Shown piece by piece: positions 4,209 through 6,305 of a stretch of DNA of 6,305 nt. Under the pieces are notes generated by a model. The model did not search any database and was not told the origin of the DNA. It was given only the letters and a program-made list of their open reading frames with translations. The DNA is from an uncultured Eubacterium sp. (lineage in GTDB: Bacteria; Bacillota; Clostridia; Lachnospirales; Lachnospiraceae), in NCBI GenBank assembly GCA_905236735.1, contig CAJOOU010000110.1:1-6305 (forward strand), given 5' to 3'. Every line of letters begins with the position of its first letter. The first letter of the stretch is position 1. A program made the translations under genes and the position numbers.

Positions 4209-6305
4209 ATGGAAAATAATGAGTTAAAGAAGTATTTGAAACCTCTCGGCGCATGGTCGCTTTCTTTTGGCTGCGCCGTCGGATGGGGAACCTTTGTTAT
4301 GCCGGGTACCACATTTTTGCCGGCAGCAGGCCCCATGGGTACGGCTATAGGTATGATAATCGGGGCGGTGGTAATGTTTGTAATAGGTATGAATTACCAT
4401 TATCTTATGAACCGATATCCCGATGCCGGAGGTACACTTACCTATGCGGTAAGGACATTCGGATACGACCACGGATTTTTATCGGCGTGGTTTCTTTTGC
4501 TTGTATATGTGGCAATAATCTGGGCCAATTCCACAGCCATAGCTCTTATTACCAGATGCATATTCGGAGACCTTTTGCAGTTTGGGTTTCATTATCAGGT
4601 ACTGGGCTATGATGTGTATTTCGGAGAAGTGGCAGTGTCAATGGGAGTCATTGTGCTTTTCGGGTTAATCTGTGCATATTTTAAAAGGCTTGCTATTATT
4701 TTGCAGTCATTTTTTGCCCTCCTTCTTATACTCGGAGTTATCGCCTGCGCGATAGCGGTTCTTTATACGAGGGGTTATGTCTTTCGGGAACTCACCTATA
4801 ATTTTTCTTATATAAATCAGCCTAAAATATTTCAGGTATTTCATATTGTGGCGCTGGCCCCGTGGGCTTTCGTGGGATTTGAGTCGGTGTCAAACTCTGC
4901 TCAGGCATTTGATTTTTCCCTGAAAAAAGCCATAGTGGTTATGACGGCGGCTCTTATATCGGGAGCTTTTTGCTATATAGCCCTTACAGGCATTGCTGTA
5001 TCGGCACTGCCGCAGGGATACAGAAACTGGCCATCCTATATGATGGATTTAGACAGTCTTGAGGGACTTGCGGCCATACCCGTGTTTAACGCTGTACATA
5101 CGGTGCTGGGCAAAGGCGGGCTTGTTATGATAGGTCTCACGGTCTCGGCAGCTATTATCACCGGACTTATAGGTAACTTTACTGCCGGCAGCAGGCTGCT
5201 GTTTTCCATGGCCAAAGACGATATTATGCCGGAATGGTTCGGAAGGCTAAGCAAAGACAGCGTACCTAAAAATGCCGTGCTTTTTTTGACAGTGGTTTCG
5301 GTATTTATCCCCTTTGTGGGGCGCTCTGCCATAGGGTGGATAATAGATGTCAATACAATAGGAGCTGTTATAGCCTATGGATATACCTCTGCCTGTGCCT
5401 TTGCCGGAGCAAAGGAGGAAGGAAGGAAAACAACCCGCATTACAGGAATCATAGGACTGGTTTCATCGGTAATCTTCTTTTTCTATTTTATGACATGGGC
5501 AAACGGAGCTATGGCTACCGAGTCGTATCTCATCCTTGCTATCTGGAGCATAGTAGGGTTTGTGTATTTCAGATATGTGTTTATGAAAGATAAGGACGGC
5601 AAATTCGGCAAGACGCTGATAGTATGGGTGGGGACTCTTTTTTTGATTTTTTATACAACCCTTATGTGGATAAGACAGGCAACTGACAAACTGACTCATG
5701 ATTTGATTACGGATATAAGCAGGTTTTACGAGGCGCATAGCACCGGCATAAGTCCCGGTATGATAGATGAGACAAATGAATATATTTCTGAGAAAATGCT
5801 GAGTACGGAGAGTCTGCTAAACAGAAACAGCGTAGTGCAGATGATAATCATAATGATAGCACTTGTTATTATGTTCAGCATATATTCTCTCGTGATGAAG
5901 AGGCAGAAGGAGGCTGAAAAAGAAAGGATAAAGGCTGAGGAGGCGAGCCAGTCAAAGACAATATTTTTGTCAAATATGTCTCATGACATAAGGACGCCCA
6001 TGAATGCCATAATAGGGTATGCAAACCTTGCTGACAGGGATGAAAACAGCGCAGAGGAGATGAGGGAATACATCAAAAAAATCCAGACCTCGTCTCATCA
6101 TCTTTTAGCGCTTATAAACGATGTGCTTGAAATGAGCAGAATAGAGAGCGGGCGCATGGATTTAGAGCCTGTAGAAGAGGATCTTATCAAAACTCTCGAT
6201 GAGGCAAGGGATATGTTCTCTACTCAGATGAAGGAAAAACAGATAGACTTTAAGGTGAATTATATAGGAGTGGAAAACAGATATGTGTACTGCGATAAAA
6301 ACAGA
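4209..6305 (+). CDS. APC-family amino acid permease fused to a sensor histidine kinase (partial at the right edge)
   Basis: The frame is open for 699 codons from ATG 4209 to the window end; the C-terminus is missing. Residues 13-458 form an APC-superfamily permease with about 12 hydrophobic helices. The broken first helix carries GCAVGWGTFVMPG (21-33) and the sixth carries WAFVGFESVSNSAQAF (219-234), both at the usual APC substrate and ion sites. Two further helices (about 468-487 and 542-562) enclose a hydrophilic loop of about 54 residues predicted to be extracytoplasmic. A charged helical linker (563-585) leads to a HisKA domain with phospho-acceptor His592 in SNMSHDIRTPMNAIIGY, its second helix at SSHHLLALINDVLEMSRIESG, and then the start of an ATPase domain (from about 656). 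The ATP-binding N, G1 and G2 boxes would lie beyond the edge, as would any receiver domain. It is probably a membrane sensor that couples amino acid binding or transport to phosphorelay. The substrate is unknown. It lies 16 bases after cysN with its own AGGGGG site. Fusion is read directly in one frame; function is inferred. Confidence 0.9.
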   Translation, partial: MENNELKKYLKPLGAWSLSFGCAVGWGTFVMPGTTFLPAAGPMGTAIGMIIGAVVMFVIGMNYHYLMNRYPDAGGTLTYAVRTFGYDHGFLSAWFLLLVYVAIIWANSTAIALITRCIFGDLLQFGFHYQVLGYDVYFGEVAVSMGVIVLFGLICAYFKRLAIILQSFFALLLILGVIACAIAVLYTRGYVFRELTYNFSYINQPKIFQVFHIVALAPWAFVGFESVSNSAQAFDFSLKKAIVVMTAALISGAFCYIALTGIAVSALPQGYRNWPSYMMDLDSLEGLAAIPVFNAVHTVLGKGGLVMIGLTVSAAIITGLIGNFTAGSRLLFSMAKDDIMPEWFGRLSKDSVPKNAVLFLTVVSVFIPFVGRSAIGWIIDVNTIGAVIAYGYTSACAFAGAKEEGRKTTRITGIIGLVSSVIFFFYFMTWANGAMATESYLILAIWSIVGFVYFRYVFMKDKDGKFGKTLIVWVGTLFLIFYTTLMWIRQATDKLTHDLITDISRFYEAHSTGISPGMIDETNEYISEKMLSTESLLNRNSVVQMIIIMIALVIMFSIYSLVMKRQKEAEKERIKAEEASQSKTIFLSNMSHDIRTPMNAIIGYANLADRDENSAEEMREYIKKIQTSSHHLLALINDVLEMSRIESGRMDLEPVEEDLIKTLDEARDMFSTQMKEKQIDFKVNYIGVENRYVYCDKNR

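Noticed and set aside
4253..4612. Plus-strand open frame of 119 codons in a second frame inside the permease
   Set aside because: It has no convincing ribosome binding site, is rich in Arg, Tyr, Cys and Gly, and overlaps the permease helices whose motifs read clearly in the frame from 4209.
5336..5593. Plus-strand open frame of 85 codons inside the permease-kinase gene
   Set aside because: It is an off-frame reading of helices 10-12, with a composition unlike real proteins and no ribosome binding site.
1..6305. CRISPR arrays, insertion sequences, tRNA or rRNA genes
   Set aside because: No regularly spaced repeats, transposase motifs, terminal inverted repeats or RNA gene signatures were seen; nearly all bases are in the five genes.

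Overview
The window looks like part of the chromosome of an anaerobic Firmicute, most likely a clostridial (Lachnospiraceae-type) bacterium. This is inferred from moderate base composition with frequent ATA/AGA/AGG codons, purine-rich AGGAGG-like ribosome binding sites, a two-gene minimal SUF system, and a histidine kinase phospho-acceptor box of the SHDIRTPMN type common in that group. No species can be named from the sequence alone.

Five genes lie head to tail on the + strand and fill almost the whole window. From left to right they are: a SufC-type ABC ATPase (51-788); a short SufB-type scaffold protein (788-1705); CysD, the ATP-pyrophosphatase subunit of sulfate adenylyltransferase (1714-2607); CysN, its GTPase subunit (2609-4192); and a very large membrane protein that starts at 4209 and is still open at the right edge. 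The junctions are a 1-base overlap and gaps of 8, 1 and 16 bases, with no terminator that I can see, so the set reads as one transcript. Each downstream gene has its own purine-rich ribosome binding site. A possible extended -10 element lies at the extreme left edge.

The first four genes form a sulfur-metabolism block. CysDN activates sulfate to adenosine 5'-phosphosulfate (APS), and SufC/SufB assemble Fe-S clusters. Neither an APS kinase, an APS/PAPS reductase, a sulfate transporter, a cysteine desulfurase nor an A-type carrier is present in the window.

The fifth gene is the most interesting item. A single uninterrupted frame encodes a complete amino acid-polyamine-organocation (APC) permease of about 12 membrane helices, then two further helices enclosing a roughly 54-residue extracytoplasmic loop, then a charged linker, a HisKA dimerisation/phospho-acceptor domain (His592) and the beginning of the ATPase domain. 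It appears to be a transporter-sensor kinase fusion, and its position directly after sulfate-activation genes suggests, as inference only, a link between amino acid uptake or sensing and sulfur assimilation. Other points to check are a 117-residue C-terminal extension on CysN, a Cys/His cluster in the SufB-like protein, an Asp-to-Asn change in a CysD motif, and a GNRA-capped hairpin across the cysN stop codon.
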